The notes: a model not told the origin generated them from the sequence alone. A stretch of 64,000 nucleotides of DNA from Aspidapion aeneum (GCA_963576565.1 OY755042.1:100558185-100622184); one strand, 5' to 3'; counted from the first letter of the stretch, positions 1-9,825 are shown. A program made the numbers and translations.

Positions 1-80
1 AGTATAAAATTCTGTAAGAATAAAAAAATTTATATCAAAAATATCTTACATACTAGATCTCAACCTAGGTAGGCACTTAC

Positions 81-187
81 CCATCCTTCCGGATTAAACA
101 TTTATTGCAATATTTGTCCTCACATTCTCCACATTTAATTTTCCAGTTAAATAGTGTAAAATCTGATTTACACTTGCTACAAGGCAT
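81..187 (-). CDS. FYVE-like zinc finger protein, first coding exon (partial)
   Basis: Reading the minus strand, an ATG at 187-185 opens a 35-codon frame that ends at a consensus GTAAGT donor (80-75), leaving phase 2. The peptide carries four CxxC-type pairs in FYVE spacing (CSKC, CGEC, CNKC) and the FTLF segment between the first and second pair. This is the layout of the N-terminal FYVE-type finger of ZFYVE19/ANCHR and related proteins, which sits at the very start of the protein. FYVE fingers bind phosphoinositides on endosomes; ANCHR acts in the abscission checkpoint. The basic membrane-binding patch typical of true FYVE domains is not evident. The remaining exons lie beyond the left edge. 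The ZFYVE19 assignment is an inference from 35 residues; RUFY or RNF34-type fingers are alternatives. Confidence 0.5.
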
Positions 188-972
188 TTTATTATTTTTT
201 TTTCTGGAAGAACAAGGGGATGGGTTCAATTCACTAACTTTAAATTATGGCTTTAGGGCTCCGATTAAGTTTAATTAGTGACAAGTTTTGTTAACTCGCT
301 CAAAAACAGTTACTCAAGATTAAGAAGGCAAAATATGAGTCAACATTCTAGCGATTTAAAAAGAAAAGAAAAAACAGCTAAATTAATTTTATACTGTTAA
401 AAATCTTATCAACAAACATTTTTAACATTTGACAATCAGCTGATTTTGCATAGAACAGAACATAACCATAGAATCACAAAGAACACGGTCCCTGATGCCG
501 TATTCCATTGGGGAAATGAGTGCAGCACTAGTGCACAACTGGCTCGGTGTTTGCATTCCATTGACATGCACTTTTTCAGTTTTCGTATTCCATTGAGGAA
601 CTTATGAATTCAGTTTTGCACTGAGTGCGGCTTTTTTGACACCGGCTTTGAGGGCTCGTGCCGCACCGAAAACTTTTACCCGCCATTAATTTTAAACGCT
701 TATTATTGTCGTGGGACGTAAAAATGAGTGAAAATAAAGTTGTTCGGTTCGGTTCGGTTTCGATTTTTTATTATTTTCTTCGCTGCTAAGTAGTAGCAGC
801 GATGAAGATGAAGAAGAACAGTTCTGTGCAATAAAAACAATGAGAACGGAAACCCCAAAAATAAAAAACTTTATTGAAAATGTGGTTCACCGATTTAACA
901 ACAAACAGGTAAGTAGATTTGTATGGATTTGGTTGACTGGGGCCCTGGGGCTAATTTTCCGACAGTTGGGGT

Positions 973-1316
973 TGTTGCCGGTGGCTTGTTCCGATTTAAT
1001 TTATCTAACAGATGCTCACACTCGTAATAATTTTACTCTTGATTTAATTTTGGTACTAGCTTTATTATTTTTTAAATTATAAAAATATGCAAGAATGCTT
1101 ACAAAATGACACGGCTATGCTTTGTGTCTTGTCGTCGTCTCCTCTCTTTCGAGTCGGTCCGTTCTTCGGGAGCCGCACACACATGTCCCACTCTCGGCAG
1201 CTGGCTGGCATCATCGGCTCTGATTGGTTGAAACATACTCTAGTCTAGTTGTGAGCTCAAAGAGGGAGCTCGATGTATCAATATATTAAAACAATAATTT
1301 ATTGGAGCAATTTCCA
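973..1316 (-). repeat. 3' LTR of BEL/Pao element
   Basis: 344 bp, apparently identical to 7201-7544. The element is on the minus strand, so this is its 3' LTR. It abuts the purine tract at 1321-1332. Confidence 0.95.
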
Positions 1317-1318
1317 TA

Positions 1319-1332
1319 TCGCCCCCCTTGAA
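1319..1332 (-). other. Polypurine tract of the BEL element
   Basis: On the minus strand the sequence just upstream of the 3' LTR is AAGGGGGGCGATA, the expected position and composition for the plus-strand primer of reverse transcription. Confidence 0.6.
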
Positions 1333-1369
1333 GGGATGCCTTCAACGATGAAGCTTAACATTACTTGGT

Positions 1370-4300
1370 TTAGTGTTCAATTGGCAGGATGCATATCTTT
1401 GTTACTGCGCGCTGAACTGTACCATTCTTCGTTTTCAGAGTGACGACCCGTACTACTCCATCGCTTCCAGGATGCAGCTTGATAATTCTTGCCATCGGCC
1501 AATATATTGGTGGAGTGTTGTCTTCCTTCAACATTACAATTGAACCAATGTTCACATTGTCCTTTTGGAAGTGCCATTTATTTCTATTTTGTAAATTATG
1601 CAGATAATGAGTGGACCATTGCTTCCAAAAATTCTGGAATAGTTGCTGAACATATTGGTAACGTTTTGTGTAATTGATCTTTGAAGTTGATAAATCAGGT
1701 CTTGGAACTGCAGTTAATTGGTGCCCAATCAAAAAATGCGACGGGGTGATAACTTCCAGGTCATTGGGGTCATCGGATAAAGGTATTAAGGGTCGGCTAT
1801 TTAAAACTGCTTCGACTTGTGTTAAGAGGGTATAAAATTCTTCATAGTTCAGTAATTGACTTGTCAATGTTCTTTTTAAGTGATATTTACATAATTTTAC
1901 AGCAGACTCATGACTACCGCCAAAATGCGGTGATCGTGCGGGTATAAAATGCCAGTTTATTTGAGTATCATTCAAATAATCTTGAAACCTTTGAGTATTT
2001 ATAAAATTTTGACACTTTAGAATTTCATTTTTCGCACCAACGAAGCAAGTAGCATTATCTGAATATAAATTCGTACAAAAGCCGCGTCGCGATACAAATC
2101 GGTTAAGCATTGCTAAAAAACCATCGCTTGTGAGTTCTGTCACTAGCTCAAAATGCACACACCGAGTTGCCAAACAAATAAAAATGACCACGTAACCCTT
2201 CAAAATTTTTTTGTTACGATTTTTAGAATCTTTTATTTCAAAAGGGCCTGCATAATCTGTAGAAGTATTTAAAAATGGTCTTGAAGGATTTACGCGCACA
2301 CTTGGCAAATCGCTCATTAAATATGATGTTTCTTTAGGCTTTACCTTAAAACATGTTATGCACTTTTGAGTTACCGATTTAACCTCTTGTTTGCCATGCA
2401 ATGGCCAATATTTTTGACGAACAAAAGATAGTGTTGCATTTGGACCAGCGTGTAACGCTTTTTCGTGTTCGTGCGCAATAATTAAACGCGTTAGCTTGTG
2501 CTTGTTCGGTAGTAGTATGGGGTGTTTTTGCGTAAAATCAAAATTTGTATTTTCCAATCTTCCACCTACGCGAACTAAGTCACAATTAAAGTCAAAAATT
2601 GGTTTTAGTAGTTTTAATTTACTTGCATGCTTTATTTGTTCTTTATTTTTTAATTGTCGATATTCAGTTTCAAAATTTTTAGCTTGTACAATTTTAATTA
2701 AAAAATTTGATGCATTTTGAACTTCCGTGTTTGACAAGAATTTTCCAGAAAGTCTTTCAGATTTATTTGTTTTAGACTTTAAATTATGTTTAAATCTTAA
2801 GATGTAACCAAAAACATTTATCAAAGTTTTTAACTTGGAATATCTATTTATTAAATCATTTACAAAATCGTAATTTTCAAAGACAAAAAAAGTTGCAAGT
2901 ATTTTTCTTTTTTCTAATAAGTTACAGTCTAAAGTTCTATCATTTTTTAAGTCAAATTTGGGCCAATTTCGTTCATGATTAAGTAAGAAGTTTGGTCCGT
3001 GCCACCAAAAATTATTCCTTGTAAGATCATTTAATTTTGAACCACGAGTTATGAGATCAGCTGGGTTTTGCGCAGAAGGTACATGATGCCAATTCTTGAT
3101 TTCAGTATTTCTTTGAATTTCCGCTACTCTGTTACCAACAAAGGTTTTTAAAGTTTGAGGTTCACTAGCAAGCCAATACAATACAATTGTTGAGTCGGTC
3201 CAAAGATATATGGAGTCTATATTAAGCTGTAAATCTTGCACACATTTTATAAAAAGTTGGCTCAATAATAGAGCTCCTGCTAGTTCTAATCTAGCTAAAG
3301 TGATTTGCTTCAGTGGTGCCACTCTTGACTTAGCGCAGAGCAGGTGCGTTTCAACATTGCCTTGTCTATCAACAGATCTTAAGTAGATGGCACAACCATA
3401 ACCTTTCTCGCTAGCATCTGAGAATCCATGTAGCTGTATATTTTTAGGATTTTTAATAAGTACCTTTCGGGGTATTTGCACTAGTTGTGTCTCTGATAAT
3501 TCTGATTGAAAATTAGACCATTCAAAATAAATATGTTGGGGTAAACTTTCATCCCAGGATAAATTTAATTTCCACAAATTTTGCATAATTACTTTTGCAT
3601 GGATGGTCAAAGGTGATAATAATCCTAGCGGATCAAAGATTTTCGCTATAAAACTTAGGATCGACCTTTTAGTAATTTTACTGCTGTCACTTGATATAAA
3701 CTTCTGAGATTGGTACTCAAAACAATCGATACTAGGCTTCCAAGAAATACCTAGCGTTTTTGTGTTAGAATCTTCTGATATGGTGTACTCATTCTGTGAA
3801 CTGGACTCAGACTGTAGATGTTTTAAGATAGTTGGATCGTTTGATTGAAATTTTCTCAGTACGAAACCATACTGCGACAATATTTTGCAAATGCTTTGAT
3901 GTAGAGTAAGTAAGGACTGAGTGTCAAAACTACCAGTTAGTAGATCATCCATATAGAAATCTGATTCTATAATCTTGCTTTCGATTGGGTAAAAATTTTG
4001 ATTTTCGATTGCAATTTGCTTTAAGCATCTTGTAGCTATAAATGATGCTGGAGACGTGCCATACGTTAAGGTGTTTAGCTGATAATATTTTATTTCTTGA
4101 TAAGGTTCGGAGCGCCAGATTATTCGCTGCAGATCTCTATGGTCGGGGTGTACGTTAATCATGCGGTACATTTTTGATATGTCTCCAATCAAAACTACCT
4201 CGTGCTTTCTGAACCTTAAAATAATTGAAAATAAATCTCCTTGAATGGTTGGACCCGTATTTAAAATATTGTTAAGTGAGAGACCGGAAGACGTCTTCGA

Positions 4301-6646
4301 AGAAGCGTCAAAGACGCACCTGACCTTAGTTGTTAAACTATCAGGTCGTTCGACCGAATGATGGGGCAAGTAATATATTGGAGTGGTTTTTGCGGGTAAT
4401 TTTGGAGGTATTTCTGTCATATGATTCATTTCTTCATACTCGGTCATGAACTTTTGATATGCTACCTTTAAATTAGCATTTTTGGACAGCTTTTGCTCAA
4501 TTGAAAAAAATCTGTTTACAGCTGTTTGCTCTGATTCTCCTAATTCTGTGAAATTTTCCTTTAAAGGAAGTTTTACTAAAAAATGCCCAGATTCATCCCG
4601 TGTCGTGGTGCTAATAAAGTTTTGCTCACATTCATGCTCTTCCTTTGATAAAATGTGCTTTTGTCCAACTTCTTCAATGTTCCAAAATTTTTCTATTTGT
4701 TTCGATAACTTATCTGTGGTAGTTAAAAAACAATTCAAATTTAAGTTATTTAATGTATTCTCTTTTGAGTAAGGGACATTCCCGGCTACTAACCAACCAA
4801 AAACGGTTTTTTGCAAGGTAGGCAAGTTCTTTCCCAGTTTTATCTGACCTACACAGAGTAAGTTATAAAAAACACTAGCGCCAATAAGCATGTCAACTTC
4901 AGATGCCTCGTTGAAACTTGGGTCAGCTAGGGTTAATTCTGGTGGAATTTGTAGCTTGGAGGCATCAATGAAATTTTGAGGTATATTATCAGATATTTTT
5001 TCTATTACTAGGCAAGAGATTTTAGCTGAATAGCCGTTATCTGAGGAAATATTTACGCTCGTTTTTTCCGTAATATTAGTTTTTACGTTATTTATCCCAC
5101 ATACAGGCAAATTTATGCTATCTAAGGGTACGTTTAATTTTCTGGCCAGTTTTTTTGTAATAAAGTTCGATTGTGAAGCGCAATCCAAAAGAACGCGGCA
5201 TTTTATTGCTTTATTTTGATTATTTTTTACGTTTATTATGGCTGTGGATAAGAGAACCATGGGTTCCGTGTTTATGCTTGCATTAAAAGTCGAGTAATTT
5301 TGAGGCACTGTGTTCTGATTTGATTTTTGTTCGGTTTTGCTTTGATTACTAGTCGAAGTACCAGCGCTTTGTCTATTTTCAGTTTGAGAGTCTGATGCTT
5401 GCCTTGCATCATTTCTATGCAATAAAGTTGCATGTTTTTTCTTGCAAATCATGCACAAGTCTGTGCTTTGACAATCAGAATATTTATGGTTAGTTCTTAA
5501 GCAGACAGTGCACATGTGCATCTTTTTTGCCTCTTCAAACCGTTGATTTACTTTTAAAGCTTTAAACTTTTCGCAATAATATATAAAATGAGATTTTTGG
5601 CAAAACGGGCATTTTAAGTTTGAGTTATTATTATTTTGGCCTTGAGTATAAAAAGTTTTTGAGCTATGCTCTTGTTTTTTATAATTTGCATTATTATTTA
5701 TTGTTAAAGGTCTGTTGCTTAGGTTCTCTAATATTTGACAACGTTGGTTTAAAAAGTCTGTAAAATTTTTAATCGTGGAATTTGTCATATCCTTGCAATA
5801 ATTTTCCCATTCGCGCTTGGTGTTATAGTCTAATTTTGAAACTAGCAAAAATATTAGAATCGAGTCCCAGTATTCTACTTTTTCTCCCATGCTTTGTAGA
5901 GCAAGATAATTTCTTTTAAACGAGTCAAAAAAGCTTCTTAAAGCGACTGCATTTTCGCGTTGAATGGGTGCAAGTTCGAAAAGTTGTTTTAAATAAGCAT
6001 TTTTTATTAATTTTGGGTTTTCGTAACGATCGTTAAGCATTTTCCAAGCTACCGCATAATTCGCGTCTGTGATAGTGATGGTCGATATTATTTCTTCGGC
6101 CTTGCCTTTGAGGCATGCCTTCAAATGTTGCAATTTTTCAACGTTTGGTAATTGCTTGGAATGAACCATGGCGACAAAACTATCGTGAAAACTTTGCCAA
6201 CAATCATACGAACCCGAAAACTCAGGTAACCTTAACTGTGGTAGCCCAGAATGTGGATTTGAGGGCGCATTTAGCGTGATATTAGGCATTACCTGCGTTG
6301 GCGATGGAGGCCTATTCTTGAGTTCATGACGTTTGAAAATTTCACTCGCTTGGGCTGTCGCTATGTAATATTTATCCTCAAATTCTGCTCGGTCGACTGC
6401 GGACTGCTCTTCGTCATACGCATCTTCGCCTTCTAGTAGAGCTTCTTCGAGTTGGGTCTGATATTTTTTAAAAGTATTTAACAACCCCGTGACAGTCTCC
6501 AAGCGATTTTTTAGTTGCTCAAAAGAATCAGTTTCTTCGTTAAAAGAATTTAAATATGACTGAAATCGAGTAAGCTCCCCTTTTATATTCCCACGACGTA
6601 ATTTTAGTTGTTTGATAGAGAGAACACTTGCTGTTGGCGACGACAT
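1370..6646 (-). CDS. BEL/Pao Gag-Pol polyprotein
   Basis: Single open frame of 1758 residues from ATG at 6646 to a stop 54 bp short of the 3' LTR. Order seen: Gag region (1-340) with coiled N-terminus; zinc knuckles around 345-410 (CPFC, CTVC, CMIC with their H/C partners); retropepsin-like LLDCASQSNFIT near 485, where the BEL family usually has D-S/T-G or DxxS; reverse transcriptase with the catalytic YMDD near 897; RNase H with DAS, LELAGA and TDST at about 1077-1152; integrase zinc finger (HEHEKALHAG, later CITC) near 1390, followed by the catalytic core with DYAGPF, SDNAT and HFGGSHESAVK giving the D,D,E triad at roughly 1463, 1526 and 1580. Gag, protease, RT-RNase H, integrase in one frame without env is standard for BEL/Pao. 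No stop or frameshift is seen. It carries out reverse transcription and integration of its own RNA. Confidence 0.95.
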   Translation of the reverse strand: MSSPTASVLSIKQLKLRRGNIKGELTRFQSYLNSFNEETDSFEQLKNRLETVTGLLNTFKKYQTQLEEALLEGEDAYDEEQSAVDRAEFEDKYYIATAQASEIFKRHELKNRPPSPTQVMPNITLNAPSNPHSGLPQLRLPEFSGSYDCWQSFHDSFVAMVHSKQLPNVEKLQHLKACLKGKAEEIISTITITDANYAVAWKMLNDRYENPKLIKNAYLKQLFELAPIQRENAVALRSFFDSFKRNYLALQSMGEKVEYWDSILIFLLVSKLDYNTKREWENYCKDMTNSTIKNFTDFLNQRCQILENLSNRPLTINNNANYKKQEHSSKTFYTQGQNNNNSNLKCPFCQKSHFIYYCEKFKALKVNQRFEEAKKMHMCTVCLRTNHKYSDCQSTDLCMICKKKHATLLHRNDARQASDSQTENRQSAGTSTSNQSKTEQKSNQNTVPQNYSTFNASINTEPMVLLSTAIINVKNNQNKAIKCRVLLDCASQSNFITKKLARKLNVPLDSINLPVCGINNVKTNITEKTSVNISSDNGYSAKISCLVIEKISDNIPQNFIDASKLQIPPELTLADPSFNEASEVDMLIGASVFYNLLCVGQIKLGKNLPTLQKTVFGWLVAGNVPYSKENTLNNLNLNCFLTTTDKLSKQIEKFWNIEEVGQKHILSKEEHECEQNFISTTTRDESGHFLVKLPLKENFTELGESEQTAVNRFFSIEQKLSKNANLKVAYQKFMTEYEEMNHMTEIPPKLPAKTTPIYYLPHHSVERPDSLTTKVRCVFDASSKTSSGLSLNNILNTGPTIQGDLFSIILRFRKHEVVLIGDISKMYRMINVHPDHRDLQRIIWRSEPYQEIKYYQLNTLTYGTSPASFIATRCLKQIAIENQNFYPIESKIIESDFYMDDLLTGSFDTQSLLTLHQSICKILSQYGFVLRKFQSNDPTILKHLQSESSSQNEYTISEDSNTKTLGISWKPSIDCFEYQSQKFISSDSSKITKRSILSFIAKIFDPLGLLSPLTIHAKVIMQNLWKLNLSWDESLPQHIYFEWSNFQSELSETQLVQIPRKVLIKNPKNIQLHGFSDASEKGYGCAIYLRSVDRQGNVETHLLCAKSRVAPLKQITLARLELAGALLLSQLFIKCVQDLQLNIDSIYLWTDSTIVLYWLASEPQTLKTFVGNRVAEIQRNTEIKNWHHVPSAQNPADLITRGSKLNDLTRNNFWWHGPNFLLNHERNWPKFDLKNDRTLDCNLLEKRKILATFFVFENYDFVNDLINRYSKLKTLINVFGYILRFKHNLKSKTNKSERLSGKFLSNTEVQNASNFLIKIVQAKNFETEYRQLKNKEQIKHASKLKLLKPIFDFNCDLVRVGGRLENTNFDFTQKHPILLPNKHKLTRLIIAHEHEKALHAGPNATLSFVRQKYWPLHGKQEVKSVTQKCITCFKVKPKETSYLMSDLPSVRVNPSRPFLNTSTDYAGPFEIKDSKNRNKKILKGYVVIFICLATRCVHFELVTELTSDGFLAMLNRFVSRRGFCTNLYSDNATCFVGAKNEILKCQNFINTQRFQDYLNDTQINWHFIPARSPHFGGSHESAVKLCKYHLKRTLTSQLLNYEEFYTLLTQVEAVLNSRPLIPLSDDPNDLEVITPSHFLIGHQLTAVPRPDLSTSKINYTKRYQYVQQLFQNFWKQWSTHYLHNLQNRNKWHFQKDNVNIGSIVMLKEDNTPPIYWPMARIIKLHPGSDGVVRVVTLKTKNGTVQRAVTKICILPIEH

Positions 6647-7180
6647 AATGAAATTTTAAATAAGGTTATGTAAGGTAAGGTAGGGAAAAATAAAACACAA
6701 ATATATTTTATTTTATTACACTTAAATAAATAAAAACCCTGCAATAATTTCAAGATAATTTCAATAACACTTACCTGCAATAAATCTGGCAATGCAAAAT
6801 ATTTAAATAATTTGCAATATTATTTGCTAGTACCCTTTTTTTTTTTAAATTTATTTATTTTGTGATACACACTGTATAATACCTTGCTATATTTGCCTTG
6901 TAACTGGCTGTTTATTTATATTAAAAAATGGTTTATTGCATTAGGTGCATATAAATGCGATTTAAAGTAGGTATTATTTTATATAATAATAAAACGATTC
7001 GCCTGTTTTATTTGTAAAGAAACCCTATTTTAACCTTATGTTATGAAAATTCGCCAAATTTTTATCAAAACAATGACGAAGCAGTTTTAGGCTAAAGGGA
7101 AAAGGCGAAAGGTTTGCAGTAGGTAATGATTATAACGGACTGACCTTACTGTATTTGTCCAATGGCGACTGTTTCTTTTT

Positions 7181-7198
7181 CATCGGGTTGAAGGACCA
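7181..7198 (-). other. Primer binding site of the BEL element
   Basis: Two bases inside the 5' LTR the minus strand reads TGGTCCTTCAACCCGATG. TGG is the complement of the tRNA CCA end. The first nine bases match the 3' end expected for insect tRNA-Tyr, with mismatches further in; the tRNA assignment is from memory and tentative. Confidence 0.5.
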
Positions 7199-7200
7199 TT

Positions 7201-7544
7201 TGTTGCCGGTGGCTTGTTCCGATTTAATTTATCTAACAGATGCTCACACTCGTAATAATTTTACTCTTGATTTAATTTTGGTACTAGCTTTATTATTTTT
7301 TAAATTATAAAAATATGCAAGAATGCTTACAAAATGACACGGCTATGCTTTGTGTCTTGTCGTCGTCTCCTCTCTTTCGAGTCGGTCCGTTCTTCGGGAG
7401 CCGCACACACATGTCCCACTCTCGGCAGCTGGCTGGCATCATCGGCTCTGATTGGTTGAAACATACTCTAGTCTAGTTGTGAGCTCAAAGAGGGAGCTCG
7501 ATGTATCAATATATTAAAACAATAATTTATTGGAGCAATTTCCA
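7201..7544 (-). repeat. 5' LTR of BEL/Pao element
   Basis: 344 bp, apparently identical to 973-1316; followed on the right by the GGGGT target duplication. Promoter LTR in element orientation. Confidence 0.95.
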
Positions 7545-8060
7545 GGGGTTTTCTGGCAGGTATGATTATAAGTAAAAATAAATGTATTTTTTAGTTCAAG
7601 AAACACTTTCGGCTCGAGATGAGCACTGCAGAATTTCTCATAAATAAATTCAAGTAGCCTCAATTTTGTCCAAAAAAAGAACAAGGGGGACGAAACCCCA
7701 TTAGCGCTGAGGCACATGTCTTGCCATTTTTATGGTATGTTAAAACACCCTTACGTTTAGCAGTTAGGTTAGGTTATGTTCCTGTTGAATGGAAATTTTT
7801 TCAAAAATATTTTCCTTATGAAAAAAAATGACTTTCAAAGAAAATGTTTTTGAACAAAAAAAATTTAATAAAATGTTTTCAAACAATTTTTTGTTTGAAG
7901 GAAATGTTTTTAAATAATTTTCCTTTTCAAGAAAATGTTACTGAAGTATTAATATTACTTTCGAACAAATGGATTTTGAACAACATGTTTTTGACCAAAT
8001 TCCGCAAGGCAGGAAAGTTAGGTTTAGTTGAAAGAAACTTGTGAAATATTATATATGTAT

Positions 8061-8150
8061 ACAAGGTGTTTCGAATACCTATGTTCAAATTTTGGGAGCA
8101 TAAAGTACACTTCTGGTTAGGGTTTTTTGAAAAACAAGCGGGAAATATAG
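8061..8150 (+). repeat. Dispersed repeat fragment (second copy at 43352-43445)
   Basis: The stretch starting ACAAGGTGTT and containing AAATTTTGGGAGCATAA recurs in the same strand sense, diverged, just upstream of CHERP exon 2. No termini or coding sequence were recognised. Confidence 0.5.
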
Positions 8151-8517
8151 ATAACTACTCTATCTGTTGGTATACGAGCACAAGCCTGCATTCAACAAGG
8201 AGGTGGGCATTTTTAAAATATTCTTATTAACTTTTTTTAAATAAAATCATTATTTATTTATTTGACGAATTTTATTTATCTTAGGATAATATTTATCGGC
8301 GCGTAACTTTGAAACAAATAAAAATGGATATCGTCGTTGGCCTGATAAAACTACAGGTTGTGTGACATTTTTTTCAAAAATGAGATTTTTGCATAATCAA
8401 TTTGCCCTATTCATAATGGATATACTATAAAAAATTATTTGCAAGAAAATGTTATATTAACGTTGCTTAAAGCAAGAATAAAAAAGAAGTTCTACAGCTC
8501 ATAATGGCATACCACAC

Positions 8518-8566
8518 TAAGGTCACTATATCACGATGTTAGGAACTTCGTGATATAGTGACCTTA
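8518..8566. mobile_element. 49-bp hairpin element, hAT-like, with 8-bp target duplication
   Basis: Two perfectly complementary 19-bp arms (8518-8536, 8548-8566) around an 11-base loop. The termini are TAAGG, fitting the hAT terminal consensus YARNG, and the element is flanked by the exact 8-bp direct repeat TACCACAC (8510-8517 and 8567-8574), the hAT target-duplication length. It lies inside the Harbinger relic. Confidence 0.6.
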
Positions 8567-8784
8567 TACCACACGAGTGCAATTTTTCATTTTCCGCGTG
8601 TTCCATTGAAACTGCACTCGGTGCAAATTTTTGACAGCACCGTTTCAGTGTCAGTGCACCACCAGTGCTGCACTCATTTTCCCAATGGAATACGGCATGA
8701 GTCTCTTCTAGCGCAGCCTTCGACGAAGGCTGTGCTTCTAGGGACCGTGCTCAGATAGAAACGAATTTTGCTCACGTGTAATTA

Positions 8785-9825
8785 AGGAGAGTTTACACAT
8801 GCATGGATTTGCTGGCGCCAATAAAAACTGGCGCGCCAGTAAGTTAAATTTGCAAGTGTAAACACCGACTTGCACACAAGTTATTTTTTTGCATGCATGT
8901 ATCAAAAAAGTCTGCAGCTGACTGAATTTGCTGGCGCCAGTGGTGACGCATGCGCGCAGTAAAGGAAAATTTTCATGTGTAAACAAGTGCTTGCACGTCG
9001 GCTCGCTAGTTTTAAGTTCATTATTTTACATTATTTTTTATTTTCATTGTGTTTGAGCTTAGAAATTTTGTTTATTTTTGTTTTTATAGCTTAATATGGC
9101 TAAAAAAAGTGGTCAGCAGAACTGACCATACAGTTTCTTGAAGGCTATGAATGTTTTCCTTGTTTATGGGATGTACACAGTAGTTCGTATAAAAACAAAG
9201 ATAGTCGAGATAATGCTTCCCAAAAAATTAGTAAAATAATGACTATTGAAGGCTTTGAAGTTGCAGAAGTAAAAGCAAAAATATGATCCATAAGAAACAC
9301 ATATATGCTTTGGAATTGACAAAAATTTAAAAAAGCCAACGATCCGGAGCCGGTGCAAATGAAGTATACACCCCAAAAGTACCATGGTTTAAAGTAGCAG
9401 ACCGAGTTTTAAAGAATGTTGTTTAAATAAGAGAAACTCTAGAAGAATATCAAAATGTTGCTTTGTCATTCGAAGATGGTTTTTATAGCTCGCAGGATCT
9501 TCTGCTGCAAGTTCTCCTAAAAGTTTTTCGGAAGCACCCAAAGTAGATCGACTAGCAATCCATGCTTTAACCCATGCAGATACGGCCTTTTCGTTGTTCC
9601 TTTTCCTGAATCTCTTTTTTTTTTCAATAAAAGTTTAGCGACTATTTTGCAGGCTTCCGACAGTTCAGCCGACATATCGCGTATCGTGTACACTTTAAAA
9701 ATGAAACTAGGGTGCCAGTCTTTTTAATTTTCGCACAATAGTGTAAACCTTTACTGGCGTGCCAATAGAACTGGCGCGAACACTGGCGCCACTAAATTCA
9801 TGCATGTGTAAACCCACTATTACCT
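8785..9825 (+). mobile_element. Harbinger-like DNA transposon relic carrying an MADF gene
   Basis: Left end GTTTACACATGCATG (from 8791) and its complement CATGCATGTGTAAAC (to about 9814) are terminal inverted repeats. They extend inward for about 50 bp through matching TGGCGCCA and CTGGCGCGCCAGT-type motifs. The interior encodes a broken MADF/Myb-SANT-like protein, the accessory gene typical of PIF/Harbinger elements. No transposase was found. Target duplication not resolved. Confidence 0.55.
9096..9426 (+). pseudogene. MADF-domain (Myb/SANT-like) protein, degenerate
   Basis: From ATG at 9096, after a one-base frame change near 9119, the frame reads ELTIQFLEGYECFPCLWDVH and KNKDSRDNASQKISK, the conserved start of an MADF domain (tryptophan in CLWD, basic YKN-D-R block). 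Stops follow near 9285 and 9317. A further in-frame piece with GAGANEVYTPKVPWF matches the MADF C-terminal block. In Harbinger elements this protein helps bring the transposase to DNA. It is clearly inactive here. Confidence 0.6.

Larger units (their letters stand above)
973..7544 (-). mobile_element. Complete BEL/Pao LTR retrotransposon
   Basis: Two 344-bp LTRs (973-1316 and 7201-7544) that appear identical base for base flank a single gag-pol frame on the minus strand. In element orientation each LTR begins TGG and ends ACA. The insertion is bounded by an exact 5-bp target duplication GGGGT (968-972 and 7545-7549), the usual BEL size class. A primer-binding-like TGG follows the 5' LTR by two bases and a purine tract precedes the 3' LTR. 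Identical LTRs, a perfect target duplication and an unbroken 1758-codon frame point to a very recent, potentially functional insertion. No envelope-like frame is present. Confidence 0.95.
762..7752 (+). pseudogene. Harbinger transposase (HARBI1-like), N-terminal fragment split by BEL
   Basis: Exon 1 (about 762-908) reads DFLLFSSLL, an acidic serine stretch, then KIKNFIENVVHRFNNKQ and stops at a GTAAGT donor (909). Exon 2 starts after TTTTTTAG at 7595 and continues FKKHFRLEMSTAEFLINKF, a stop at 7655-7657, then GRNPISAEAHVLPFLWY in the same frame. The junction VHRFNNKQ/FKKHFRL and the later GR.PIS...LWY block match the N-terminal region of HARBI1-like transposases. The expected initiator codon before DFLLF is degenerate, a premature stop is present and the DDE domain is absent, so this is dead. 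The BEL element lies inside the intron; without it the intron would be about 110 bp. Confidence 0.65.
484..8749 (+). mobile_element. PIF/Harbinger DNA transposon relic, interrupted by a BEL retrotransposon
   Basis: The ends are inverted: CACGGTCCCT at 484-493 and its complement at 8740-8749, followed inward on both sides by a block containing GCCGTATTCCATTGG and GAGTGCAGCACT. Inside lies the start of a Harbinger-type transposase in two exons. The right end carries an extra 37-bp palindromic segment between the two TIR blocks. A clear 3-bp target duplication was not found, so the exact boundaries are tentative. Without the 6.6-kb BEL insertion the relic is about 1.7 kb and lacks the catalytic part of the transposase. 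Confidence 0.6.

Noticed and set aside
7514..7717. 67-codon minus-strand frame
   Set aside because: It is antisense to the Harbinger exon 2 remnant and overlaps the BEL LTR.
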